From Paenimyroides baculatum (GTDB lineage Bacteria; Bacteroidota; Bacteroidia; Flavobacteriales; Flavobacteriaceae), in contig NZ_VWSG01000009.1 of assembly GCF_008629655.1 (NCBI RefSeq), positions 62,001-126,000 of the forward strand: 64,000 bases of DNA, in the 5' to 3' direction. Below are positions 45,774 to 55,268 of the stretch, in pieces. The notes under the pieces are model-generated. The model did not search any database. It was not told where the DNA came from and saw only the letters and a program-made list of their open reading frames with translations. Position 1 is the stretch's first letter, and each line of letters opens with the position of its first letter. The translations under genes and the position numbers were made by a program.

Positions 45774-47792
45774 ATGGAAAATATATTATTGTCGGCTTTT
45801 GATACGGCTCCGTTTTCACAGATAAAAACCACCGATTACGAACCGGCATTCAATGAAGCAATTAAGCAGGCAAAAGCAGAAATTCAACAGATTATTACCA
45901 ATACCGATGCTCCTACTTTTGAAAATACGATTGAAGCCATGTCGTTTTCGGGTATGCAGTTAGATCGAATTTCGAACATCTTTTTTAATTTGAATTCGGC
46001 AGAAACCAACGAAGAATTACAGAAAATCGCTCAAATTGTAGCTCCAAAATTATCAGCTTTTGGAAACGATATTTCGCTAAATCCTGAATTGTTCAAACGC
46101 GTAAAACAGGTGTTCGATACCTTTGACAAATCAACTTTAACTACCGAACAAATTACGTTGTTAGACAAAACTTATAAAGGATTTGTGCGTAACGGTGCGT
46201 TGTTAAACGATGATCAAAAAACAGAATTACGTGAGATTGATGCGCAATTATCGGTGCTTTCGTTACAATTCAACGAGAATGTTTTGGCAGAAACCAATGC
46301 GTATCAACTGCACATTACCAACGAAGAAGATTTAGCTGGATTGCCCGATGGTGTAATTGAAGCTGCTAAAAATCTTGCAGAACAACAAGAAAAAAGCGGT
46401 TGGATTTTCACTTTAGATTACCCAAGTTATCTGCCGTTTGTAACCTATGCTAAAAACCGAGAATTGCGTAAAGAAATCGCTATTGCAAATGGTAAAAAAG
46501 GCTTTCAAAAGAACGATTACAACAACGAAGAAATTGTTCTTAAAATTGTAAAATTACGCAACCAACGTGCACAGTTATTGGGTTATAAAAATCATGCTGC
46601 GTTTGTTTTGGAAGAACGTATGGCGCAAAATCCTGAAAAAGTACTATCTTTTTTGAATGATTTATTGGTAAAAGCAAAACCAGCTGCCAAAAAAGAATTC
46701 GAAGAGTTGACGGCTTATGCTAAAAAATTGGATGGAATTGATCGATTAGAAAAATGGGACGGAAGTTATTACAGCGAAAAATTGAAACAAGAACGTTTTA
46801 ATTTAGACGATGAAGCTTTGAAACCTTATTTTAAACTGGAAAATGTTTTGAACGGATCTTTTACCGTTGCCGAGAAATTGTTTGGTTTGCATTTTACCGA
46901 AGTTTTTACGGTTGATAAATACCACGCCGATGTGCAGACGTTTGATGTAACCAACGATAACGGAGAAAAAATAGCATTGTTATATACCGACTTTTTCCCA
47001 CGAAAAGGCAAACGTAACGGCGCGTGGATGACTTCTTTTAAATCGCAATGGATTAAAAACGATGTAAATGAGCGTCCGCACATTTCCATTGTTTGCAACT
47101 TTACTCCTCCTACTCAATCAAAACCATCGTTGTTAACTTTTAACGAAGTTACTACGTTGTTTCACGAATTCGGTCATGCCTTACACGGAATGTTAGCAAA
47201 CACAACGTATCCGTCGTTATCCGGAACATCAGTTTATTGGGATTTTGTGGAATTACCGAGTCAGATTATGGAAAACTGGGTGTATCAGCCAGAAACATTG
47301 GCGTTGTTTGCAAAACATTACGAAACCGGTGAAACCATTCCACAACAATACATTAATAAAATTAAAGAAAGTGCCAACTTTTTAGAAGGAATGGCAACTT
47401 TGCGCCAGTTGAGTTTTGGATTGTTAGATATGGCTTGGCATTCTAAAAATCCAGAAAATATAGGCAGCTTAAAAGAATTCGAAAACCAAGAATTTGAAAC
47501 TACCAAATTATATCCCGATGTTGCCGAAAACGTTATGAGCACTGCTTTTTCGCACATTTTTGCAGGCGGATATGCCGCAGGATATTATTCGTACAAATGG
47601 GCTGAAGTATTAGATGCCGATGCTTTTGATTATTTTGAACAAAACGGAATCTTCAACAAAGAAATCGCTACCAAGTTTAAAGATTTTGTTTTATCGCAAG
47701 GGGGAACTGATCATCCAATGACGCTTTATAAAAAATTCCGCGGACAAGAACCTTCTCCAAACGCACTACTAAAACGTGCCGGTTTGATATAA
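45774..47792 (+). CDS. M3-family metallopeptidase (oligopeptidase A / Dcp type)
   Basis: A 672-residue zinc peptidase that degrades short peptides. The zinc motif is TLFHEFGHALHGM (His464, Glu465, His468) with the third ligand Glu in FVELPSQIMENW. No signal peptide, so cytoplasmic, unlike many Dcp proteins. The C-terminus GSLKEFENQEFETTKLYPDVAEN.. YAAGYYSYKWAEVLDADAF is typical of the dipeptidyl-carboxypeptidase branch. Followed by a hairpin terminator. Confidence 0.93.
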   Translation: MENILLSAFDTAPFSQIKTTDYEPAFNEAIKQAKAEIQQIITNTDAPTFENTIEAMSFSGMQLDRISNIFFNLNSAETNEELQKIAQIVAPKLSAFGNDISLNPELFKRVKQVFDTFDKSTLTTEQITLLDKTYKGFVRNGALLNDDQKTELREIDAQLSVLSLQFNENVLAETNAYQLHITNEEDLAGLPDGVIEAAKNLAEQQEKSGWIFTLDYPSYLPFVTYAKNRELRKEIAIANGKKGFQKNDYNNEEIVLKIVKLRNQRAQLLGYKNHAAFVLEERMAQNPEKVLSFLNDLLVKAKPAAKKEFEELTAYAKKLDGIDRLEKWDGSYYSEKLKQERFNLDDEALKPYFKLENVLNGSFTVAEKLFGLHFTEVFTVDKYHADVQTFDVTNDNGEKIALLYTDFFPRKGKRNGAWMTSFKSQWIKNDVNERPHISIVCNFTPPTQSKPSLLTFNEVTTLFHEFGHALHGMLANTTYPSLSGTSVYWDFVELPSQIMENWVYQPETLALFAKHYETGETIPQQYINKIKESANFLEGMATLRQLSFGLLDMAWHSKNPENIGSLKEFENQEFETTKLYPDVAENVMSTAFSHIFAGGYAAGYYSYKWAEVLDADAFDYFEQNGIFNKEIATKFKDFVLSQGGTDHPMTLYKKFRGQEPSPNALLKRAGLI

Positions 47793-47824
47793 AAAACAGC
47801 AACCTTATCGGTTGCCGTTTTTTT
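47791..47824 (+). terminator. Terminator of the M3 peptidase gene
   Basis: AAAAAACAGCAACC, loop TTATC, GGTTGCCGTTTTTTT, with one A-C mismatch in the stem. Its first 25 bases are identical to the terminator at 48797-48821 on the other side of the next gene. Confidence 0.8.
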
Positions 47825-47857
47825 GTATATTGCTATTTGATTTAAAACTTATTATAA

Positions 47858-48796
47858 ATGAAAAAATTACTTTTAATAATTTTTCTCGTTAACTTTCAAA
47901 ATCTATTAGCTCATGAAGATCAGTTCATTGGCATAGAAAAAAGTAATATCCACATAACTTTAAAACTAGATTCTTACGATACTAATAGAATTAATCAGGT
48001 TACAAATTATGCTGAGTTCTTAAATAATTTCATTAAAAGTAATTTCTCTTCAGAAAAAGTTTATTTAAGATACGACTATGATTACATTATGAAAGCAGAC
48101 CATTACATCATAGGTTCATACACTGATTTTAAAAATATATTACCTTGTAATTTTCGAATTTTCTTTAATGAAAAAGTGCGTCCTACAAACACATTGTATG
48201 ATATGAATTTTATAAACAATAATAAGGGGCCTGCATTAATAATAAATAATTATCAGCTTAATATTGATGAAGTTTTAAAAGCAATTACTTATTTGGTTCA
48301 TACTCAACCACAAAAATTATGTTTATTTTCTGAAAACAGAAAAGATAAATTAATTTGTGTAAAAGGTATGTCTTCAGAAATTAACCATATTAATAATTAT
48401 ATGAATTACCATAATTCATATAATTTAATAAATGATGTTACTTTACATGAAAATAATCACTTTAAAATTGTACTATCAAAAGGAAAACATCAAATAAACT
48501 CTAAAGAAATTGAACCTTATGTTTTAATAAGAGAAATTGGTAAAAAACAACATTTAATATTTATTAATAGACAACAATTTTACTTTTTAAATGGCACAAA
48601 TGATTTTGACAATACACTTTATTCTTTGAAGAAACCTTACAATTATTTTGGAAACTTTCATGTGCAAATTAAAAATGATTTATTAGAAATCAATTCAACG
48701 GAAAATAAGTGGATTTTCATATCATCTTTAGATGATCCACTTACTGCTACAGATCATTTTAAAATACAAGGTAGTAAGTTAGAATTTAAAGATTAA
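47858..48796 (+). CDS. Hypothetical exported protein
   Basis: The 312-residue product has a signal peptide (MKKLLLIIFLVNFQNLLAHE). It is rich in Asn, Ile and Lys and more AT-rich than its neighbours. No family recognised; alternating beta strands (LRYDYDYIMKADHYIIGSYTDF, HLIFINRQQFYFLNG) are visible and a C-terminal ENKWIFISSLDD. It is flanked on both sides by near-identical terminator hairpins, which suggests local duplication or insertion of this gene. Confidence 0.65.
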   Translation: MKKLLLIIFLVNFQNLLAHEDQFIGIEKSNIHITLKLDSYDTNRINQVTNYAEFLNNFIKSNFSSEKVYLRYDYDYIMKADHYIIGSYTDFKNILPCNFRIFFNEKVRPTNTLYDMNFINNNKGPALIINNYQLNIDEVLKAITYLVHTQPQKLCLFSENRKDKLICVKGMSSEINHINNYMNYHNSYNLINDVTLHENNHFKIVLSKGKHQINSKEIEPYVLIREIGKKQHLIFINRQQFYFLNGTNDFDNTLYSLKKPYNYFGNFHVQIKNDLLEINSTENKWIFISSLDDPLTATDHFKIQGSKLEFKD

Positions 48797-48797
48797 A

Positions 48798-48828
48798 AAA
48801 AACAGCAACCTTATCGGTTGCTGTTTTT
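48798..48828. terminator. Bidirectional terminator between the hypothetical gene and the antiporter
   Basis: AAAAACAGCAACC (48798-48810), loop TTATC, GGTTGCTGTTTTT (48816-48828): a perfect 13-base-pair stem between convergent genes. Confidence 0.88.
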
Positions 48829-48831
48829 AGT

Positions 48832-50109
48832 TTATGTTGCTTCATTAATATCAGCAGGTTCATCATCTTTTAAAACCTTTTTGGCTACTTTACCAACGGT
48901 TAATCCTTGTACAACAATAGAGAACAGAACTACGATATAGGTAACTTCTAACAAAACATCTTTTATATCGCCAACCGAATTAGGTATGCTCATAACCAAC
49001 GCAATGGAAACTCCGCCACGAATTCCGCCCCAAACCATGGTTGTTAATGATCCTTTTGAGTAGGTGTTTTTACGCAAAATGGTACGTGCAGGTATAAAAA
49101 TCGCCAACGTTCTTGCCAATAAACAAATGAATATCGCAATAACTCCTAATAACAATTGTTCCTGTAAATCGGGTAACATCAATAATTCAAATCCAATGAA
49201 AAGGAATAAAATTGCGTTTAAAATTTCATCGATCAATTCCCAGAACTTACTCAAATAATCGCGCGTGGTTTCACTCATTGCAGCTGTTTTTCCAAAATTT
49301 CCGATAATCAATCCGGCAATAACCATGGCAAGAGGCGATGAAAAATGCAATTCCTTCGCTATTAAAAATCCACCCATTACAATTGATAACGTTATAAGAA
49401 CCGATACTTTATAATCATCGATCTTTTTCATAAAGTTGCTTGCGGTAAATCCTAAAAGTGCCCCAAGTAAAACTCCGCCACCGGCTTCTAACAAAAACAG
49501 TTTTGAAACAGATCCTACCGAAGCATCAAAATCAACATCAGTCGCCATTTTCAACACAACGGCAAACATTACAACGGCAACACCATCGTTAAAAAGCGAT
49601 TCGCCCGTAATTTTTGTTTCGATCATTTTTGGAACTTTCGCTTCCTTCAAAATTCCTAAAACAACGATAGGATCTGTCGGCGAAATAAGTGTTCCAAACA
49701 ACAAACAATATATAAACGGAATTTCCATGCCCAACATCGGGGCTATCATATAAAACAAGCCGGCAATGATCAAGGCAGACAGCACCACACTTACCGACGC
49801 ATAAGTTAATATGGGCCATTTGTGTTCGCGCAGATCAGAAACGTTGATGTGCAAGGCACCGGCAAAGAGTAAGAAGTTTAGCATGGCGCCCATTAGAATT
49901 TCGGTAAAATCGAATTCCTGGATCAGCATAAAAAACTCTTTTGTAGTTTCGGGAAAATATTGATCACCCAACAAACGTATGGCAACCGATACCAACATGG
50001 CAATAATCATGATACCGATGGTCCCGGGTAATTTTAAAAAGCGGACATTTAAATAAGCAAAAAACGAGGCAAGTACAATTAAAACTGAAAACGTGTAATA
50101 TAATTCCAT
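48832..50109 (-). CDS. CPA1-family Na+/H+ antiporter
   Basis: A 425-residue, roughly 12-helix inner-membrane antiporter. The family core LFNDGVAVVMFAVVLKMA (with Asp of the ND motif), ISPTDPIVVLGILKEA and MVWGGIRGGVSIALVMSIPN are visible. A short charged C-terminal tail (KVAKKVLKDDEPADI) follows. Likely exchanges Na+ or K+ for protons for pH and salt control. Transcribed leftward, ending at the shared terminator. Confidence 0.93.
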   Translation of the reverse strand: MELYYTFSVLIVLASFFAYLNVRFLKLPGTIGIMIIAMLVSVAIRLLGDQYFPETTKEFFMLIQEFDFTEILMGAMLNFLLFAGALHINVSDLREHKWPILTYASVSVVLSALIIAGLFYMIAPMLGMEIPFIYCLLFGTLISPTDPIVVLGILKEAKVPKMIETKITGESLFNDGVAVVMFAVVLKMATDVDFDASVGSVSKLFLLEAGGGVLLGALLGFTASNFMKKIDDYKVSVLITLSIVMGGFLIAKELHFSSPLAMVIAGLIIGNFGKTAAMSETTRDYLSKFWELIDEILNAILFLFIGFELLMLPDLQEQLLLGVIAIFICLLARTLAIFIPARTILRKNTYSKGSLTTMVWGGIRGGVSIALVMSIPNSVGDIKDVLLEVTYIVVLFSIVVQGLTVGKVAKKVLKDDEPADINEAT

Positions 50110-50160
50110 AAAATAAGCGGTTTTTACAAATTTATAATTTTAAGAGTTTTTTTTAGCCGT

Positions 50161-51561
50161 TTACAAGAACTTAAATAACCTTTTTAACAAATTTAACTTA
50201 TTTTTTGTATAAGGCGGATACTTTAATTTATTGTCGTACCACATTTTACGATAAACTACGGCTTTGCTTTGCGAAAAAGCTTCGAAGCTGAATTTTCCAT
50301 GATAATTCCCGAAACCACTGGCACCGATTCCACCAAAAGGCAGTTTGTTGTTAATAATGTGCGATAAGCAATCGTTAACACAGGCGCCACCGTATTTACA
50401 CTGATTTAAAAGCGTTTCGATTTCGGCAGAATCATCTCCAAAAACATAAAAAGCCAAAGGTTTGTCGTTTTCATGATTGTACGCAACAATTTCGTTTATG
50501 CTGTTGTAATTGACAATTGGCAACACAGGTCCAAAAATTTCGTGCTGCATTACCTCATCGTTTAAATCGTCTATCTTTATAAGCGTTGGCGCAATGTATC
50601 GTTTCTTAGAATTGGTTTGTCCGCCAATCAACACATCACCCTTCAACACATATTGTTTAATGCGGTGGTAATGTTGTTCGTTGATAATCCGAGCAAAATA
50701 AGGCGATGCTTCGGGTTCGTCTCCGTAAAAAGTTTCCAGCACTTTCTTTATTTCGGCAATAAACTGTTTTTCTACTTTAGGATGAATAAAAATAAAATCG
50801 GGCGCAATACAGGTTTGTCCGGCATTAACAAACTTACCAAAAGCAATGCGCTTTGCAGCCAAAGGAATATTTGTGCTTGGTGTAACTATACAAGGCGATT
50901 TTCCTCCCAACTCTAAAACAACAGGAGTTAGATTTTTAGCCGCTGCCTGATGCACGATTTTTCCTACCGAAGTACTTCCCGTAAAAAAGATCTTATCGAA
51001 TTTATGATTTAAAAGCTCGGTTGTTTCTTCCACACCGCCTTCAATCACCCGAATATATTCGTAACTAAAATATTTACCGATTAAATTACCAAGCAAAGCT
51101 GAAGTATTTGGCGCTAATTCAGACGGTTTTAAAACAGCACAATTACCTGCCGCCAAAGCTGCAATTAAAGGTTGCAATGCCAACAACAACGGATAGTTCC
51201 AAGGCGAAATAATCAACACCACACCGAAAGGCTGATACGCCAAAGTTTCTTTCGAAGGAAAATTTAATATGCTTGGAAAAACTCTTTTTGGCTGCATCCA
51301 GCTTTTTAACTGATTTTTAAAATACGTCAGTTCTTTTTGCAGGATGGTAATTTCGGTAGCCAGCGTTTCAAAGGCAGGTTTGTTAAAATCGGCCTGTAAA
51401 GCAGCAATCATTTCGTTTTTATGATTGTTCAAAAGCTTTTGAAACTGCTGCAAACAATCCATTCTATGCTTAAAACTTAATGTTTTGCCCGAATAAAAAT
51501 AAGTATGTAGGTTTTGTAGATTTTCCAAATCAATTCTTTTTACTGAAATTATAAAAATCAA
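50161..51561 (-). CDS. Aldehyde dehydrogenase (ALDH3-like)
   Basis: NAD(P)-dependent enzyme oxidising aldehydes to acids. The 466-residue product shows VVLIISPWNYPLLLALQPLIAALAAGN, FFTGSTSVGKIVHQAA, the catalytic Glu in VLELGGKSPC and Cys in NAGQTCIAPD, and the C-terminal PFGGIGASGFGNYHGKFSFEAFSQSK typical of the fatty-aldehyde branch, whose length is near 460. The only start covering the N-terminal homology is a TTG at 51559-51561; the next ATG (51462) would cut it. Confidence 0.9.
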   Translation of the reverse strand: MIFIISVKRIDLENLQNLHTYFYSGKTLSFKHRMDCLQQFQKLLNNHKNEMIAALQADFNKPAFETLATEITILQKELTYFKNQLKSWMQPKRVFPSILNFPSKETLAYQPFGVVLIISPWNYPLLLALQPLIAALAAGNCAVLKPSELAPNTSALLGNLIGKYFSYEYIRVIEGGVEETTELLNHKFDKIFFTGSTSVGKIVHQAAAKNLTPVVLELGGKSPCIVTPSTNIPLAAKRIAFGKFVNAGQTCIAPDFIFIHPKVEKQFIAEIKKVLETFYGDEPEASPYFARIINEQHYHRIKQYVLKGDVLIGGQTNSKKRYIAPTLIKIDDLNDEVMQHEIFGPVLPIVNYNSINEIVAYNHENDKPLAFYVFGDDSAEIETLLNQCKYGGACVNDCLSHIINNKLPFGGIGASGFGNYHGKFSFEAFSQSKAVVYRKMWYDNKLKYPPYTKNKLNLLKRLFKFL

Positions 51562-51657
51562 AATTGTTTCATCTAAAATTTATGTGAAACTATTATTAAT
51601 AAATTATTTTATTCTGAAAAAGCTGTTTTCGAAAATAATTATATCTAAAATGTTTTT

Positions 51658-51665
51658 TATTTTTG
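51658..51665 (+). promoter_or_regulatory. Promoter -7 box before the VOC protein
   Basis: TATTTTTG (51658-51665) matches TAnnTTTG, 29 bases before the ATG at 51695. The -33 region is not clear. Confidence 0.4.
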
Positions 51666-51694
51666 ATAAAACTAAACTCTAAAAAAATAAAACT

Positions 51695-52138
51695 ATGGCA
51701 AAAATTCACGCGTACTTAAACTTTAACGGAAACTGCGAACAAGCGTTTAATTTCTATGAAAAAGTATTTAAATCGCCAAATGTAGGTATGCACCGTTTTG
51801 GCGATATGCCGGCAGATCCTAACTTTCCGATGAGCGACGAAGACAAGCAGAAAATTATGCACACTGCTGTTATGATTAACGAAAGCACAATGGTTATGGG
51901 ATCGGACTGTTTGGAAAACTTCGGACATAAATTAACGTTAGGTAACAGCACTTATGTAATGTTAGATACCGATACGGCTGAAGAAGCTAAAGAGCTTTAT
52001 ACTGCTTTATCTGAAAACGCCATGAAAATTGAAATGGAATTAGGCGAGCAATTTTGGGCAGAATTATATGCATCGTTTCAAGATCAATTCGGCATTTGGT
52101 GGATGGTTCATTTTGAAGGAAACAAAAGAATGGGATAA
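51695..52138 (+). CDS. VOC-family (PhnB-like) protein
   Basis: The 147-residue product has the paired beta-alpha-beta-beta-beta pattern of the glyoxalase/PhnB fold: HAYLNFNGNCEQAFNFYEKVF at the start, VMINESTMVMGSD in the middle and AELYASFQDQFGIWWMVHFE at the end. PhnB-like proteins of this type usually lack a defined catalytic function. Cytoplasmic. No SD-like sequence. Followed by 245 bases without a gene that contain a palindromic repeat. Confidence 0.9.
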   Translation: MAKIHAYLNFNGNCEQAFNFYEKVFKSPNVGMHRFGDMPADPNFPMSDEDKQKIMHTAVMINESTMVMGSDCLENFGHKLTLGNSTYVMLDTDTAEEAKELYTALSENAMKIEMELGEQFWAELYASFQDQFGIWWMVHFEGNKRMG

Positions 52139-52254
52139 CTAATCCTAATTTTAAACTCAACAGAAATTATCAGGAAACTTGTCAGTAATCGGCAAGTTTT
52201 CTAAAATGTTTAATAATTGAAGATCTAATTACAATTACAAAATATGCCCCATAC

Positions 52255-52334
52255 TTGTCATTCCGGACTTGATCCGGAATCTCATTGTACTATTAAAAAA
52301 ATAATGAGACGCTGAAACAAGTTCAGCTTGACAA
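52255..52334. repeat. Dispersed palindromic repeat, full copy
   Basis: Begins TTGTCATTCCGGACTTGAT and ends CAGCTTGACAA. It shares the layout of the 12996 copy: outer TTGTCA/TGACAA arms, inner arm TCCGGA..TCCGGA on the left and AGCTGAA-type (GCTGAAACAAGTTCAGC) on the right. No coding potential. Confidence 0.8.
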
Positions 52335-52383
52335 ATTTGTAAATTACAATTGTAGCAGATCATCATCTCATAAAACTTAAACT

Positions 52384-52905
52384 ATGAAATTTTTAAAATA
52401 CACACTTTTTACCCTTTTAGGGTTGATCGTTTTAGCACTTATTGTTGCTGCCGTTCTTCCTAAAACATTTCATGCAGAAGGTTCGGCAGTTATCAACAAA
52501 ACCAATGCAGAAGTTTTCAATTATGTAAAACACATTAAAAATCAGGAGAATTTTGGCGTTTGGTTTGAACAAGATCCGAACATCATAAAAACTTCGGAAG
52601 GAACTGATGGAACTGTTGGTTTTAAATACAGCTGGAAAAGCGAAGAAGTTGGTAGCGGATCGCAGGTAATCACAAACATTACAGAAAACAAACGTGTTGA
52701 TATTGATTTGTTTTTAATGGACAGCACCGAACCTGCAAAATCGTTTTTTACAACGGAAGCAGTTAGCGCGAACGAAACCAAAGTCCGTTGGGTGGTTGAT
52801 GGCGAAATGCCTTATCCATTTAACTTAATGGGTCTTGTTTACGATATGAACAAAGACTTTGAACAAGGAACCGCAAATTTAAAAGCCGTTTTAGAAAAGC
52901 AGTAA
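52384..52905 (+). CDS. SRPBCC-family protein
   Basis: The 173-residue product has an N-terminal membrane helix (about 7-26, LLGLIVLALIVAAVLP) and a START/SRPBCC-like domain: EGSAVINKTNAEVFNYVKHIKNQENF, then strands SWKSEEVGSGSQVITNI and TKVRWVVDGEMPYPFNLMGL. Such proteins bind lipids or polyketide-like ligands. The function here is unknown. Followed by the GHL10 gene on the same strand with its own promoter. Confidence 0.85.
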   Translation: MKFLKYTLFTLLGLIVLALIVAAVLPKTFHAEGSAVINKTNAEVFNYVKHIKNQENFGVWFEQDPNIIKTSEGTDGTVGFKYSWKSEEVGSGSQVITNITENKRVDIDLFLMDSTEPAKSFFTTEAVSANETKVRWVVDGEMPYPFNLMGLVYDMNKDFEQGTANLKAVLEKQ

Positions 52906-52968
52906 GCTAAAATATCTGTTTTAACAGCAGAATATCTTAAAAATTAGCCAGGTACTCATTTATCTTAT

Positions 52969-52976
52969 TATTTTTG
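52969..52976 (+). promoter_or_regulatory. Promoter -7 box of the GHL10 gene
   Basis: TATTTTTG (52969-52976) matches TAnnTTTG and lies 17 bases before the ATG at 52994. This favours that start over the ATG at 52976, which overlaps the box. Confidence 0.55.
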
Positions 52977-52993
52977 TGCATTATTATATTTGT

Positions 52994-54586
52994 ATGAAAC
53001 TGAAAGTAAATAAATACCTGGCTTTTATAGCACTAGCCTCTTTATCTTTAATATCGTGTGCGGTACAGCAGCAGCAAAAATCGACAAGAGTTACGGTTGT
53101 AAAAAAATCTGAAACCGAACCGGTTACCAAAAATCCGCAACCTGTTGAACAAGTAGCCACAGCTACTGATTTAAAGATTAATTTACCCGAAGTTAAACGC
53201 GAATTCCGTGCGGCGTGGATTGCCACCGTTGCCAATATTAACTGGCCAAGCAGAAAAAATCTATCTACCGAAGAACAAAAAAACGAAGCCATTAAACTGC
53301 TTGACTTATTGCAAGATGCCAATTTTAATGCGGTAATTTTTCAAGTACGTCCGGCTGCAGATGCTCTATACAAAAGTAATTACGAACCTTGGTCGTACTA
53401 TTTAACCGGGGAAACAGGCAAAAGTCCATCACCTTATTACGATCCGTTAGAATTTTGGATCGAAGAAGCCCATAAACGCGGAATGGAACTACATGTTTGG
53501 CTTAATCCTTATCGTGCACATCATTTAAGCGGTGGTTCGGTAAGCAGTGAATCAATGGTTAAAAAATCGCCAAGTAATATCGTGAAACTTAAAAACGGTA
53601 TGTATTGGTTTGATCCGGCAAGCGTAAAAACACAAGATCACGTTTCAAATGTCGTAAAAGATATTGTATCGCGCTACGACATTGATGCGGTTCATTTCGA
53701 TGATTATTTTTATCCTTATGCATCATACAACGGTGGTGCAGATTTTCCTGATTCTGCTTCATGGAATACTTATAAAAATGCTGATGGAACACTTTCAAAA
53801 GCTGATTGGCGCAGAGATCACGTTAATAAATTCATTGAACGTATCAACAAAGAAATCAAACAAGAAAAACCTTATGTGAAATTTGGTATCAGTCCGTTTG
53901 GAATCTGGAAATCGGGTTATCCTTCGGGCGTTGTAGGATCTTCTCAATACGATGAGCTATATGCCGATGCCAAATTATGGTTGAACAAAGGCTGGGTTGA
54001 TTATTTTTCGCCTCAACTATACTGGCCGATTAATTCGCAACGTCAGAATTTTCAAGATTTATTGGAATGGTGGCAAGATGAAAACACTATGAACAGACAT
54101 TTATGGCCTGGTTTGAATACGGTTGAAGTTAAAGCAACCAACAGATCCACCGAAATTGTAAACCAGATAAAAATTACCGCCGACGTTTTAAGCAAAAACA
54201 GCGTAGGTGCGGTGCATTACAGTATTGCAGGATTAACCGACAACAGCGAAATGATTCCGGCATTAAAAAATGGTCCGTATAAAGAAAAAGCGTTAATTCC
54301 ATTGAGTCCGTGGATGAAAATCAATAAAATTGCAACGCCGTCCTTAACCGTAAGCAACGACAATTCTTATATAAACGTAAATTGGTCAAACAGTAAATCG
54401 AATGATGCTTTTCAGTGGGTTTTGTACACGCGTTACGATAACGAATGGCAGGTTGAAATCCTTCCGAAAAATCAGCTGAACAAAAGCGTTGCTCGTTCTA
54501 AAAATGGAAAGAATTGTAATACCGTAGCTTTAAAGGCAATTGACCGTTTAGGTAACGAAAGCGATCACGTAGCCAAAAAAATATAA
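52994..54586 (+). CDS. GHL10-type glycoside hydrolase lipoprotein (DUF187 family)
   Basis: The 530-residue product has a lipobox (SLISC, Cys22) and the GHL10 barrel from about residue 60: REFRAAWIATVANINWPSR, NAVIFQVRPAADALY, GMELHVWLNPYRAHH, IDAVHFDDYFYPY and KFGISPFGIW, with Asp pairs (FDDYF) as likely catalytic residues. A C-terminal fibronectin-like domain (about 445-530; PSLTVSNDNSYINVNWS) follows. Probably acts on envelope or peptidoglycan polysaccharide. The DUF1697 gene follows 4 bases later. Confidence 0.9.
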   Translation: MKLKVNKYLAFIALASLSLISCAVQQQQKSTRVTVVKKSETEPVTKNPQPVEQVATATDLKINLPEVKREFRAAWIATVANINWPSRKNLSTEEQKNEAIKLLDLLQDANFNAVIFQVRPAADALYKSNYEPWSYYLTGETGKSPSPYYDPLEFWIEEAHKRGMELHVWLNPYRAHHLSGGSVSSESMVKKSPSNIVKLKNGMYWFDPASVKTQDHVSNVVKDIVSRYDIDAVHFDDYFYPYASYNGGADFPDSASWNTYKNADGTLSKADWRRDHVNKFIERINKEIKQEKPYVKFGISPFGIWKSGYPSGVVGSSQYDELYADAKLWLNKGWVDYFSPQLYWPINSQRQNFQDLLEWWQDENTMNRHLWPGLNTVEVKATNRSTEIVNQIKITADVLSKNSVGAVHYSIAGLTDNSEMIPALKNGPYKEKALIPLSPWMKINKIATPSLTVSNDNSYINVNWSNSKSNDAFQWVLYTRYDNEWQVEILPKNQLNKSVARSKNGKNCNTVALKAIDRLGNESDHVAKKI

Positions 54587-54590
54587 GCAC

Positions 54591-55133
54591 ATGAAAACTT
54601 ATATTGTTCTATTACGCGGTGTGAATGTTTCGGGCAAAAACATCGTTAAAATGGCGGTTCTTAAAGCTGTTTTAATTGACAACGTTTTTAAAAATGTAAC
54701 AACGTATATACAAAGCGGTAATATTATTTTAAGTTCGGATTTAGAAAAAGATTTAGTTTCAACGAAAGTTCAACAACTTATTCACGATCATTTTCAGTTA
54801 CAGATTGCTGTTTTTTGTCTAGATCTTCAGGAAATGGAAACGGCTTTAAAGCACAATCCGTTTACAGAGAACATCGAACCAAATAAATTGTTTTTTACTT
54901 TTTTGAATGAAGAACCTGTTGCCGATTTACTTGCTGATTTAGAAAAAATCGATTTTGCAACCGATCAGTTTAAGGTAATTGATAAAGTACTATATTTTTA
55001 TCTGCCAAACGGAATGAGTAATTCTAAACTGAACAATAATTTCTTCGAGAAAAAACTAAAGGTAACAGCAACTGGCAGAAATTTAAACACCATTCACAAA
55101 CTGATTGATCTGGCAAAAAACAGCAACAATTAG
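54591..55133 (+). CDS. DUF1697-family protein
   Basis: The 180-residue product starts MKTYIVLLRGVNVSGKNIVKMA, diagnostic of DUF1697, followed by NVTTYIQSGNIILSS, and ends FFEKKLKVTATGRNLNTIHKL. The fold is ferredoxin-like, repeated; no confirmed function. It starts 4 bases after the GHL10 gene stop, so they are co-transcribed, although a functional link is not obvious. Confidence 0.9.
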   Translation: MKTYIVLLRGVNVSGKNIVKMAVLKAVLIDNVFKNVTTYIQSGNIILSSDLEKDLVSTKVQQLIHDHFQLQIAVFCLDLQEMETALKHNPFTENIEPNKLFFTFLNEEPVADLLADLEKIDFATDQFKVIDKVLYFYLPNGMSNSKLNNNFFEKKLKVTATGRNLNTIHKLIDLAKNSNN

Positions 55134-55268
55134 TCGTGATTTGTGTATATCATACTCAAAATGTACTGATTCATTCAAACATTATTCATTAAAACCCTTT
55201 ATTTGAGCGAATTGAGTCTTTGGCATTTTTTTTGAATGATGTATTATACAATTACAAATTTATATGTT

